Assembly (NCBI GenBank): GCA_017614995.1
Contig: JAGAAX010000036.1
Coordinates: forward strand, 1 to 64,000
Source of the DNA: Spirochaetaceae bacterium
GTDB taxonomy: Bacteria; Spirochaetota; Spirochaetia; Treponematales; Treponemataceae
Reading direction: 5' to 3'
Length of the DNA: 64,000 bases
Shown here: piece by piece, positions 27,050 through 35,149 of the stretch
Layout of the letters: every line of letters starts with the position of its first letter
Position numbering within the stretch: position 1 is the stretch's first letter
Notes under the pieces: generated by a model
Told to the model about the DNA's origin: nothing
Database searches by the model: none
The model's input: the letters and a program-made list of their open reading frames with translations, nothing else
Translations under genes and position numbers: made by a program

Positions 27050-28473
27050 CTGTTTGCTCCTTTTATGTGCGTAAATATCGTGTCGAACAGTGCCACAAAC
27101 AGAGTAAGACACATCGGAATCCACCAGTTGTTAAGCTTGAATATTGCGCGTGTAATGGCGCTTATATCGTAATAGATAAACAGGAAAATCCACAGAAGCA
27201 ACAAAATTGAGATGTAGTCTGCCTTGTTTTTCTGCTTTTCATTTAAAAGTGAAATCAGCGGAATCAAGAGGAATGATGCCGTATAAGGCCACGAAAGGCT
27301 TGGAATCATAATCGTTGCAAGCGAAAGCGCAAGCAGAATGTGCCATTCCTTTTTTGAAAAAAGAACGAGATAAACAAAAACCGCAACAAGCAGAACCATA
27401 AAAATCGGGTAGAGAATATTAAGCGCATCTGGAATGTTCAATGCAAGCGTCAGCAGCGTGACAATCCGTTTAAGCGAAAGCTGCGCGGCTTCAAGCCCAA
27501 AATCGAGATTTGCCATATAACCGCTCAAAGCTTCAATATAAAGCTTGAAGCTTGCTATAAAGCCTGTTCTGTGGCAGAAAGCCGGAAAAAAGAACATAAA
27601 AAGTGCATAAACGGCACAGCGTACTGCGCTCTTAATGTCTTTCTCTTTTAGAAGCAGGACACCAAAAACGGCTGTGTAAATCTTTAATGCAAAAGCACAT
27701 GCAAGCCCAATCAGTGCAATTTCATGTATAAGCGGATCTTTTGACTTGTAGCAGAGCAAGAAAAGCATTACAAAAGCGAGCGCAGACATAATCGAATTTC
27801 CGCGTTCAAAGCCGATCATAATCGGTCTTGAAAGCAGAATTGCCAATGCAAACAATGCTTTTTGAATTTTCGTTCCTGAAATTGCAAAATAGCTTAGAAT
27901 TACAAGCGGTGCAACTGAAAACAAAAAATAAAGCTGAATATAATAGCCTGCTTTTAGGCTTGTTGTCATTGTCTGATAATCGCCAAGACCGTCCTGTCCG
28001 ATTCCAGGAAAAGTATTCCGCATAATCTGATAAATGAGCATACTTGAAGGCGGACAAATGTCTTCGCCCATGTTGATGCTTGCAGCAGAGGCCTTGAACA
28101 TGTCGCCGAAGTCATAGACACCGTCTGCAAGACCTGTCTGCCAGCGGTCAAACATAAACAGAGGCTGAACAAGCGCAAAGCTTAAAAAAACTGCCAGTGC
28201 AAAGACTGTGCTGCTTTTCAGCTCAAGTTTTTGAACTTTTGAAATAACCAGCAGAAAAAGCCCTGAAAGAACTGTAAAAGTAAAACTGAAATTGAGCATA
28301 ATTTCGCGCCAATATTCAAACTGACCGTTTACATGCCCGATTTTTACTAAAACAATATCGTAGGCAAGCTTCTGCACAAAAAGCGTCATCAGCAGAACTG
28401 AACAGGCAAAAACAAAGGCTCCGGCAATTAATAGAATGTTCTTCTTTTTAGGGTTTATTTCAATTTGCAGCAT
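27046..28473 (-). CDS. Polytopic membrane protein, GT87/DUF2029-like (putative GT-C glycosyltransferase)
   Basis: 475 aa with about ten to eleven hydrophobic helices. A short loop carrying [17 protein letters not shown] after the third helix and the [17 protein letters not shown] and [17 protein letters not shown] segments resemble GT87/DUF2029 proteins, which use polyprenyl-phosphate sugars outside the membrane. The identification is by pattern only. AAGGGA precedes the ATG. Its stop overlaps rfbA. It may add a side-chain sugar on the periplasmic side. Confidence 0.6.
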   Translation of the reverse strand: MLQIEINPKKKNILLIAGAFVFACSVLLMTLFVQKLAYDIVLVKIGHVNGQFEYWREIMLNFSFTFTVLSGLFLLVISKVQKLELKSSTVFALAVFLSFALVQPLFMFDRWQTGLADGVYDFGDMFKASAASINMGEDICPPSSMLIYQIMRNTFPGIGQDGLGDYQTMTTSLKAGYYIQLYFLFSVAPLVILSYFAISGTKIQKALFALAILLSRPIMIGFERGNSIMSALAFVMLFLLCYKSKDPLIHEIALIGLACAFALKIYTAVFGVLLLKEKDIKSAVRCAVYALFMFFFPAFCHRTGFIASFKLYIEALSGYMANLDFGLEAAQLSLKRIVTLLTLALNIPDALNILYPIFMVLLVAVFVYLVLFSKKEWHILLALSLATIMIPSLSWPYTASFLLIPLISLLNEKQKNKADYISILLLLWIFLFIYYDISAITRAIFKLNNWWIPMCLTLFVALFDTIFTHIKGANR

Positions 28474-28496
28474 TTTTATTCCCTTTTGAGCTAAAT

Positions 28497-29375
28497 CTAT
28501 ATTACATCGACAAATGTGCGCTCATTTCTGTTGAACAGAATAAGCCCGATAAACAAAAACAAGAGCGTCATGCCAAGACTTAGCAACGTCATAAGAGGCG
28601 GTACATAACCGGCACCGTAAAACCATATTCGGAATAACTCGATTGGAGCACTTACCGGATTCAGGTAAAAAAGCCACGAAAATTTCGCAGGTGCTTCAGA
28701 AAGCGGGTAAACGACAGGGGTTATATACATTGCAAGGTTCAGGCCGAAGCCTAAAAGATGGTTCAAGTCCCTGTATTTTGTCGTTAAAGATGAAATAATC
28801 ATGCCCATGCCTGTACCGAGAAGCCCAATCCACAAAATCAAAAACGGAAAGAGCAGGGCGAGTGGCGACGGAAAAACCTTCTGCCCGATTATCAGATAAT
28901 AAATCCAGAAAACAACAAGACATGCAAACTGAATCAATAATTTCAGTATTGTACTTGCAAGATTCGAAATAACTACAGCGAGCCGCGGAAAATATACTTT
29001 GCTGAAAATTGCCTGATTGTTGCTGAAAGTTCCTGCAGAAGCATTCAGAGAATTTGTAAAAAAAGTCCAGAGCATTGTTCCTGCAAAATAAAACAAAAGA
29101 TACGGCACACCGTCTGTACCGATTTTTGCAAGGTTTCCAAAAATAAAAGTGTTGATTACTGTTGTAACAAGCGGCTGTACAATATACCAGATTGGACCAA
29201 GAATTGTCTGTTTATATTGGGTTGCAAAATCTCTCTTAATAAAAAGCCAGATTAAATCCCGGTATTGAATCAATTCTTTTAAATTGAAATCAAGTAATTT
29301 GTGTTTAGCGCTTAATTCCAAATCCCATGCAGGTTCTGCTTTTTTTTCAGCCAGCAGAGTATTAGTTTTTGACAT
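28497..29375 (-). CDS. wzm: ABC-2 type polysaccharide exporter, permease (Wzm-like)
   Basis: Membrane half of an ABC exporter for undecaprenyl-linked polysaccharide, 292 aa from ATG 29375 (GAGGG upstream). It has the family's cytoplasmic start (LIQYRDLIWLFIKRDFATQYKQTILGPIWYIVQPL) followed by six hydrophobic helices and the NPVSAPIELFRIWF segment near the end. The matching ATPase is at 49303-50556, some 20 kb away and in a different transcript, an unusual separation for such a pair. No Wzx flippase or Wzy polymerase was recognised. Confidence 0.9.
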   Translation of the reverse strand: MSKTNTLLAEKKAEPAWDLELSAKHKLLDFNLKELIQYRDLIWLFIKRDFATQYKQTILGPIWYIVQPLVTTVINTFIFGNLAKIGTDGVPYLLFYFAGTMLWTFFTNSLNASAGTFSNNQAIFSKVYFPRLAVVISNLASTILKLLIQFACLVVFWIYYLIIGQKVFPSPLALLFPFLILWIGLLGTGMGMIISSLTTKYRDLNHLLGFGLNLAMYITPVVYPLSEAPAKFSWLFYLNPVSAPIELFRIWFYGAGYVPPLMTLLSLGMTLLFLFIGLILFNRNERTFVDVI

Positions 29376-29443
29376 TTTTTCCCTCAAGTCGGTTTATTCT
29401 AACATTATGAACTTGTTTTTTCAAGTTTGCTTCTAATTGAAGG

Positions 29444-30334
29444 TTAATCTTTGAAAATGAACCGCCAGTTTGTATCTATAAAAAGCTTGTTAAAACCTTT
29501 CGCGCTCATTTTATAATGAAAGGGTACATGCTCGCAGATTATCGGCTTTGTATAGAAAGTGTTCGGCACAGGCTCTTTTGAGCAATGCGTCGATTGATCT
29601 GCACTGGCTTTTGATTTATCGATTTTTTCATGCTCAATAAGAAAAGCATTGTCACAGTGACAGTTATAAATGCTTGAAATATAAGCTTCTGTTTTATAAA
29701 TTGCAGCACCGCCGAATGCAGATAAAACCGGAATGATTAAACCGCGCGGATAACGCTTTTGAATCTGGTGAACTGTTGTTTCCCACCAGTATTCATTGAG
29801 AAATTCCGGTCCATATGGAAACTCATTTGACCTGAAAGCATATGCATCTCTATATCTCAGCCATTTTGTCATTCCGCAGCCCGAAACGCAGTCAAAATCT
29901 TTCTCTTTAAAGCGCAAAAATGTTTTGACAATCTGCTTTGTGTTTTGCAGCAGAATGTCCAAATCTATGTTGAGAATATAATCGTAGTTATTTGCGGTTG
30001 GTTTTATTAAGTCCAAAAGTCTGTTGCGGGCATAAGTTATAAGCTCAATTCTGCAAGGTTTTCCGTCTGTGGTCTGCGTAGTAAAAATTTCTGCGCGTTT
30101 TTTCTCGTCAATTTTTTCAGAATAAAATGAAAATCCCTCATGCTTAGCGGACAAAGCTTTTAAAAATTCTGTAGTTCCGTCCGTTGAGTCATTTTCATAA
30201 ATATAGAAATCGCATTTTTTAAAGTTTTTACGCAGTTTCAGAAGACTGTGCAGATTTTTTTTTAATAAAAAGCCGCCGTTTCTCGTAATGCCGATTACAA
30301 GCAGCCTTATTTCATTTGTCGATTGATAAGACAT
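29444..30334 (-). CDS. GT-A glycosyltransferase, GT69/CAP59-like
   Basis: 296 aa from ATG 30334, whose A is shared with the TAA of the GT11 gene upstream; a GTG five codons earlier is an alternative. The pattern VIGITRNGGFLLKKNL, YENDSTDGTTEFL, LITYARNRLLDL and the DxD-like NIDLDI resembles the CAP59/GT69 group. A C-terminal HVPFHYKMSAKGF segment follows. Cytoplasmic, no membrane helix. Family assignment is by pattern; the substrate is unknown. Confidence 0.65.
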   Translation of the reverse strand: MSYQSTNEIRLLVIGITRNGGFLLKKNLHSLLKLRKNFKKCDFYIYENDSTDGTTEFLKALSAKHEGFSFYSEKIDEKKRAEIFTTQTTDGKPCRIELITYARNRLLDLIKPTANNYDYILNIDLDILLQNTKQIVKTFLRFKEKDFDCVSGCGMTKWLRYRDAYAFRSNEFPYGPEFLNEYWWETTVHQIQKRYPRGLIIPVLSAFGGAAIYKTEAYISSIYNCHCDNAFLIEHEKIDKSKASADQSTHCSKEPVPNTFYTKPIICEHVPFHYKMSAKGFNKLFIDTNWRFIFKD

Positions 30335-31140
30335 TATAATTTTCTCCACCCTGAAATAGCAGGAACAAGTTTTTCTATTGCTTCCGGGCGTTTATTGTGC
30401 CATTTTGACGGAGAAATAACAAGCTTGTCCGGCGTTTCGTTAAAAAATGCGCCCCACCAGCTGAAAGTTGAATTGGCAATAATGTTGGCTTTACATAATG
30501 TCTGAAGGTACATGGAAAATGCCGGATCTTTTTTTAGATATGAATTTTCGGGTTCAATCAGCTGATCTGCAAAAACATAGTCTTGAAGCTCAACTTTTTT
30601 TAACATAGCGGCGGCATAGTCTGAATCATTTGTGAAAATCACAAAAACAGGTTTTGCTATTGCTGCTTTTATCTCTGCTATTGTTTTGTTGTAATAGTTT
30701 TCGTCACAGATATTTCCGTAGTCACTGAAAACATCTGGTCGGTTATAGTCTCCGCCGCGAATATGAATGCTTACGGCATTTTTATTGCTGATAAAAGCCG
30801 CTGCCGCAGAAGCTTTGTATTCAGCTTTTTTTGAAAATTCTATATTTTTTACAAATTGAGCAAATGCATAATCTTGAAAAAAGCCTGTGTGCCAGCTTCT
30901 GCAGATATATTTTGCATAAATCTTTAATGTCAGAAGCTCAATTTTGTTTTTTGGCTTCAATATTAATTGAGGATCAACATTAAATAGTTCCGGCAAGTCA
31001 TAAAAGCTTTCTGAAGTGAAATCACGGTTTAAAATAAAACGGACTTTCTCTCCAGCCGAAATTTGCGAAAGCCCATGCGCATATTGAAAAAGCTGATTTC
31101 CTATTCCACCATATAATTTGTAATAATGAATCTTTGACAT
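30334..31140 (-). CDS. GT11-family fucosyltransferase (second copy)
   Basis: 268 aa. It starts with YKLYGGIGNQLFQYAHGLSQ, has the donor-binding HIRGGDYNRPD motif (about 125) and the ANSTFSWWGAFFNETPDK block. It is clearly a paralogue of 23815-24678 but divergent in sequence, so a different acceptor is likely. It would be the gene transcribed just after the acetyltransferase remnant at 31154-31267. Confidence 0.87.
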   Translation of the reverse strand: MSKIHYYKLYGGIGNQLFQYAHGLSQISAGEKVRFILNRDFTSESFYDLPELFNVDPQLILKPKNKIELLTLKIYAKYICRSWHTGFFQDYAFAQFVKNIEFSKKAEYKASAAAAFISNKNAVSIHIRGGDYNRPDVFSDYGNICDENYYNKTIAEIKAAIAKPVFVIFTNDSDYAAAMLKKVELQDYVFADQLIEPENSYLKKDPAFSMYLQTLCKANIIANSTFSWWGAFFNETPDKLVISPSKWHNKRPEAIEKLVPAISGWRKL

Positions 31141-31153
31141 TTATACTTGAGCC

Positions 31154-31267
31154 TTAGGATATTTTTCTAACAAAGCGGGCTGGATTACCGACCCATAATT
31201 CACCGGCAGGAACATCTTTTGTTACTACGCTTCCGGCTCCAATCATTGCATTTCCACCGATTGTTAT
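31154..31267 (-). pseudogene. Sugar N-acetyltransferase, C-terminal fragment (left-handed beta-helix)
   Basis: In one frame the minus strand encodes about 37 residues, [20 protein letters not shown] followed by an [13 protein letters not shown] tail and a TAA. This is the unmistakable end of a hexapeptide-repeat acetyltransferase of the FdtC/QdtC/WxcM-N type. No start codon or earlier domain is joined to it. The N-terminal part of what seems to be the same protein lies at 33954-34184 on the same strand, with about 40 residues missing between the two pieces. The flanking cassette separates them. Confidence 0.85.
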
Positions 31268-31310
31268 ATATTTTCTCTGTTAATTTTTCATGTACTATCT
31301 TTTCATCCAT
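31268..31310 (-). pseudogene. Relic of a second GNAT gene, 5' end only
   Basis: On the minus strand from 31310 the codons read [13 protein letters not shown], against MGGKIVPEKLTGK at the start of the intact GNAT gene (31904). The DNA similarity includes the AAGGATTAAAAA leader before the ATG. The match stops where the acetyltransferase C-terminal fragment begins; the frame then runs out-of-frame through that fragment to a TGA at 31200-31202. This records a deletion that fused a GNAT paralogue to the acetyltransferase remnant. Confidence 0.75.
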
Positions 31311-31373
31311 TTTTTAATCCTTGTTTATCGAAGCAAAAGATTAAGATAATAATTGACTTGTTATTCATAAAAA

Positions 31374-31904
31374 CTACAATGCAGTTTTTATAATATTTAT
31401 CTTATTTAAATACTCATCCCGGGTTATTTCCCATAACAAATCTTGTTCTGTTTCATCTATAATTCTTGCTCCCATCATTTTGTGATAGGCAATTACTTTT
31501 TTATTTCCTTTGCATACATTAAAATGGATTTTTTTGAAACCCAATACATCAAATCCATACATACGTAAAAGATAATCACTTTCAAAACTCTCTGCGGGAG
31601 TTACTCCATCCACTAAAATCCAGCTTCCAATGCAGAAACTATCGCCCTGTACATCGTAAATACGATATGTACCTATTTGCTCTGTTTTTTTATTTAAGAT
31701 GATAAAATACCATTCATCAGAAATTTCGTAATACCTATTTATGTATTCAATCTGTTTTTCTATGTTATAGTCAGTCTTATGCAAAAAACGGGATTTCTTT
31801 TCATCACAACGAAGTGAAAGAATAAACTCCGCATCGTCAATTGTTACCTCTCGAAGTGTTACATATTTTCCAGTCAATTTTTCAGGTACTATCTTTCCAC
31901 CCAT
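31374..31904 (-). CDS. GNAT-family acyltransferase
   Basis: 176 aa, RimJ/RimL-like GNAT fold: VTLREVTIDDAEFILSLR at the start, a central strand region WYFIILNKKTEQIGTYRIYDV, and a C-terminal NKKVIAYHKMMGARIIDE segment that matches the usual acyl-CoA-binding helix and cap. In this setting it would transfer an acyl group, perhaps from the adjacent ACP, to an amino sugar. It is last in the four-gene cassette, 9 bases after the SDR gene stop. Acyl donor and acceptor are inferred from context only. Confidence 0.8.
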   Translation of the reverse strand: MGGKIVPEKLTGKYVTLREVTIDDAEFILSLRCDEKKSRFLHKTDYNIEKQIEYINRYYEISDEWYFIILNKKTEQIGTYRIYDVQGDSFCIGSWILVDGVTPAESFESDYLLRMYGFDVLGFKKIHFNVCKGNKKVIAYHKMMGARIIDETEQDLLWEITRDEYLNKINIIKTAL

Positions 31905-31913
31905 TTTTAATCC

Positions 31914-32660
31914 TTAAAAACTTGCACAATCAATAATATAATCGTGACCTGTTAACCATTTTGCTTTATTGCTCAAAAGAAATACTACAATTTCTGCAAC
32001 ATCATTCGGTTCTCCAAATCCAAAAGGATAAGTTTTTTCTCGTCCTTGTCGAAGATTTAGCATATCATCATTCATTGTCATAGGAGTCTTAATATCACTA
32101 GGGCTTACTGTATTTACCCGCATTCCTTTAGAGGCAACTTCTTTTGCAATGGTTGCAAGACTTACTTGTAATGCAGCTTTAGTTCCCGAGTATATACAAA
32201 GACCTTTCTCCCTAAGAAAAGCTGTTGCAGAAGCGACTGCCACAGCGGATGCCCCTTTACCTATACAAATACGCTTGTCCATGAAGCTTTTAATCATCAT
32301 TACAGGAGCAAAATAGTTTATATTAAAAAGATTGAGGCTTTCTTCATATTCTGTAGTTAATGCAGGTTTTAACATGATATAACCTGCACAATATGCCAAC
32401 CCTGAAAACTTACCATATTTTGATTTGAGAAAGTTTAAATATGATGGCATATCTACTAAATGCTCCGTTAAATCAGTTGTTTCAATGAACAGATTTTTAG
32501 GTTTTGAGCATTCTCTTTCCAAAAGCTGTAAGCGTTCAGAATTCCTTGCAATGGCAAGAACTTTCGCATTTTCTTCAATCAGCTTTTTTGCAACGGCTTT
32601 GCCAATTCCAGAACTTGCTCCAGTTACGATAAAAATATTTTCTTCGTTAAATAATGCCAT
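31914..32660 (-). CDS. SDR-family oxidoreductase, FabG-like
   Basis: 248 aa classical short-chain dehydrogenase. The cofactor site TGASSGIG is at 13-20, the NAG-type motif reads CAGY, and the catalytic residues are Ser144, Tyr157 and Lys161 (YSGTK). The C-terminal PFGFGEPNDVAEIVVFLLS is typical of FabG-like enzymes. With the adjacent ketoacyl synthase and ACP it would reduce acetoacetyl-ACP to 3-hydroxybutyryl-ACP (inference). Five bases separate it from the ACP gene. Confidence 0.88.
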   Translation of the reverse strand: MALFNEENIFIVTGASSGIGKAVAKKLIEENAKVLAIARNSERLQLLERECSKPKNLFIETTDLTEHLVDMPSYLNFLKSKYGKFSGLAYCAGYIMLKPALTTEYEESLNLFNINYFAPVMMIKSFMDKRICIGKGASAVAVASATAFLREKGLCIYSGTKAALQVSLATIAKEVASKGMRVNTVSPSDIKTPMTMNDDMLNLRQGREKTYPFGFGEPNDVAEIVVFLLSNKAKWLTGHDYIIDCASF

Positions 32661-32665
32661 AAATC

Positions 32666-32884
32666 TTAAATAATACCAAATTTTTCAGCTATTTCGCTAA
32701 CTGTTTTGTAAGTTGATATTTCTTTAACAGTAATATTAATTTTGTTTTCCAAAAGCCAACTTACAGTTGTCATAGTAGTTAGAGAATCCCAATCTTCCAA
32801 ATCTGCAAGATTTGTATCAAGTGTTATAGTATCTTCTGTCTTTAAAATGTCTGTAAATTTTGAAAGAAAATCTTCTTTTGTCAT
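32666..32884 (-). CDS. Acyl carrier protein
   Basis: 72 aa, acidic, helical. The phosphopantetheine attachment serine is Ser34 in DWDSLTTM. It is clearly a dedicated carrier, not the housekeeping AcpP: its sequence around the DSL is atypical and it lies between a FabH-like synthase and an SDR gene. It starts at an ATG with AGGAGATATAA upstream, 10 bases after the synthase stop. Confidence 0.9.
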   Translation of the reverse strand: MTKEDFLSKFTDILKTEDTITLDTNLADLEDWDSLTTMTTVSWLLENKINITVKEISTYKTVSEIAEKFGII

Positions 32885-32894
32885 TTTATATCTC

Positions 32895-33938
32895 CTAATA
32901 TTCGATCAAATCTGAACAGTAGATTTGATTTATATCCAGAATGCAGTTAGCCCAAGTCAAACCGACACCAAAGCCGCTCAAAAGCACTTTATTCGACTTG
33001 CTCTGTAATGCATCCCGAATCATATAGCTGAATGTACACGGAATTGAAGCACCGCACTGATTACCATATTCTGTCATAGTACCAATTGGCATTTTTTCTG
33101 ACGGAACATCAAGTGCAAGAGCTATATTCTGTAGAATCATTTTGTTTGCCTGATGCATTACAAAATAATCCATATCAGAAGCCTGTTTTCCTGAATATTC
33201 CAAAATTTTCGAAACAGAATCTTGCACACGCTTCATTGCAAAATCAAAGACTCGGGCTCCATCCATTTCTGCAAGATACATAGGCTTTCCATCTTCATAA
33301 AACATATCTTTTGAAAATGGATTCCTAAAGCCACCGTTTTTACAGATAAGAGCATCATACCCAGCACTGTCTGTATTTATCGAAAAATACCACGGCTCAG
33401 TGTTTTCATCTCTTGTTACAAGGGTCGCTGTTCCTGCATCTCCAAATACTGGAGCAGTATGATTTCGGAACATATCAGAAAACTTGCTGAATGTATCACC
33501 AACACAAAGAAGAACACTATTGCATCCACTATTCACAAGCATTGATGCCTGATGTAGTGCAAACTCATATCCGCTACAAGCTTGTGGAATATCCATACAG
33601 ATACATTCTTCACTAAGACCCAATCTTTTGTGAAGAATGTAGCTTGTAGCAGGCATTAAGTAATCACCAGTATAGCTTACAAATATCAGAGCGTCTATAT
33701 CACAAGGTTTTATATTAGTATTTGAAAACAAATCTAATGCAGCCTTATAGCATAAATCACTTGTAGTTACATCAGAATCAGCTACACGTCTATTTAAAAA
33801 TCCGCTTGATTCAACTACTCTTTGGATTTTTTTCTGATTTCCATCGTAAAGTTCAGGCTCGTTGTATATACAGAGTGATTTTTTTGGAATTACGCAGGAA
33901 ACACCAATTATTCTCGAATTAAAGAGAATTGCTTTCAT
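32895..33938 (-). CDS. 3-oxoacyl-ACP synthase III-like (FabH family)
   Basis: 347 aa thiolase-fold condensing enzyme. The FabH-type catalytic triad is intact: Cys121 in DIPQACSGYEFAL, His262 in FVMHQANKM and Asn293 in EYGNQCGASIP. Such enzymes condense acetyl-CoA with malonyl-ACP to acetoacetyl-ACP. AAGGTGG precedes the ATG by 7 bases. It opens the cassette synthase-ACP-SDR-GNAT, directly after the truncated acetyltransferase fragment. Comparable FabH/FabG sets supply the 3-hydroxybutyryl group in modified viosamine synthesis in Pseudomonas syringae (from memory). Confidence 0.9.
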   Translation of the reverse strand: MKAILFNSRIIGVSCVIPKKSLCIYNEPELYDGNQKKIQRVVESSGFLNRRVADSDVTTSDLCYKAALDLFSNTNIKPCDIDALIFVSYTGDYLMPATSYILHKRLGLSEECICMDIPQACSGYEFALHQASMLVNSGCNSVLLCVGDTFSKFSDMFRNHTAPVFGDAGTATLVTRDENTEPWYFSINTDSAGYDALICKNGGFRNPFSKDMFYEDGKPMYLAEMDGARVFDFAMKRVQDSVSKILEYSGKQASDMDYFVMHQANKMILQNIALALDVPSEKMPIGTMTEYGNQCGASIPCTFSYMIRDALQSKSNKVLLSGFGVGLTWANCILDINQIYCSDLIEY

Positions 33939-33953
33939 GTAATATCCACCTTT

Positions 33954-34184
33954 TCATAAATTAATATTTTTTGCATTGTCTTCAAGCGTAACACCGTTCC
34001 AAAGCTGAACGCCACATTTTATAGTTACATTATTACCGACAATGACATCATTTTCAATGAACACGTTTGCACAGATATTGCAGTTTTCGCCGATTTTTGC
34101 TTGAGGAAGCACAACACAAAACTGCCATATATTAGTGTCTTTTCCTATATTTTTGCTTTGTACATCTGCCAGTTTATGAATCAT
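33954..34184 (-). pseudogene. Sugar N-acetyltransferase, N-terminal fragment (left-handed beta-helix)
   Basis: 76 codons from an intact ATG. The sequence is that of a hexapeptide-repeat N-acetyltransferase: [18 protein letters not shown], then [20 protein letters not shown] and LWNGVTLED. Normal family members continue with coils leading to a [11 protein letters not shown] region. Here the family likeness ends at LEDNA, after which KNINL and a stop follow. The missing end of the protein is found at 31154-31267. The fragment lacks the active-site His region and the CoA-binding coils and should be inactive. Confidence 0.85.
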
Positions 34185-34193
34185 TTCAGAACC

Positions 34194-35147
34194 TTATTTC
34201 TTGAGTATACGTCTTATTATGAACCATTTTAGCAAAGATGCCAACATGTCAAATGGATAGGGCAGCCTGCCGTCATCTTTGCAGCGGTTCTTCATTTCAA
34301 GTTCATCACGCTGTGCATCTGCCAGAACATATTTAGGATGAACTAACGGAAATTCCAATTCCTGCGTTTTCATTTCAGCATAAATGCTTTTGCCACTTGT
34401 ATGTGTTGCGTCTTCTCCGAAACCGATATTTGTAATCAAATTTGTCTTTGGTGCAATGCTAAGACCAGATTCTTTCCAGACAGAATAAACCCATGGACCT
34501 GCCCACGAATTTACTCGGTTTTCGTACAAAATGCCAAAATAATGGCACCAGTAGAAATTGTAGCGCTTATGCTTAAAAAGCTGTTCAAGCGACTTTTTGC
34601 GGTTAATTTCAGGCCAGTCTTTCATGGCGGTGTCGTTTTTTTGCCAGGCACGCGCCCATGTTGCCCAGCCCCAGATATGCACATGCTTAGTAAAGTAATA
34701 GCTTGTTTCAGCAGGTGTTTTCGCGCCAGACTGCTCGTCGCCAGAAACCATCATTATGCGCTCGTCGTCTTTATAGCGTTCAAGCATTTCGTCGCAAAAT
34801 CTGAAAAATGTTGCGGCAGGCTTACAGTCATCTTCTAAAATAATAGCGCGGTCTACAAGGCTGAAAACCCAGTCTAAACCGCTTGAAATGCGCTTTTTGC
34901 AGCCAAGATTCTCGTCAGAAAAGCAGGTTAAAACTTCGCAGTTCCAGTCTACTTTTTGGGCGATTTCTCTTGTCTTTAAGACTTTTTCAAGTTCACCTGG
35001 CTTGTTTTGTCTTGCGCCGTCGCCGATTAGCAGAAGCTTTGGCGGCTGCGCCTTGCGGACAATCTCAAAAACAGCATTTGCCGTATCAGCTCTATTGAAG
35101 ATAATCATTACAACCGGTGTCTTGCATTTATAAGTGCTGTCTGCCAT
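34194..35147 (-). CDS. GT-A glycosyltransferase (paralogue of 52130-53143)
   Basis: 317 aa. The start VVMIIFNRADTANAVFEIV, the acidic AIILEDDCKPAATFFRFCDE motif (metal/nucleotide site) and the WGWATWARAW block define a family of GT-A fold enzymes often annotated as hemolytic protein HlpA-like. The C-terminal half ends in LITNIGFGEDATHT and a basic tail. It shares all these blocks with the gene at 52130. AAGGA precedes the ATG. Acceptor and donor are unknown. Confidence 0.75.
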   Translation of the reverse strand: MADSTYKCKTPVVMIIFNRADTANAVFEIVRKAQPPKLLLIGDGARQNKPGELEKVLKTREIAQKVDWNCEVLTCFSDENLGCKKRISSGLDWVFSLVDRAIILEDDCKPAATFFRFCDEMLERYKDDERIMMVSGDEQSGAKTPAETSYYFTKHVHIWGWATWARAWQKNDTAMKDWPEINRKKSLEQLFKHKRYNFYWCHYFGILYENRVNSWAGPWVYSVWKESGLSIAPKTNLITNIGFGEDATHTSGKSIYAEMKTQELEFPLVHPKYVLADAQRDELEMKNRCKDDGRLPYPFDMLASLLKWFIIRRILKK

Positions 35148-35149
35148 TT

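Noticed and set aside
31311-34190. Insertion sequence as the cause of the split acetyltransferase
   Set aside because: No transposase, terminal inverted repeats or clear target duplication could be seen at the ends of the cassette.
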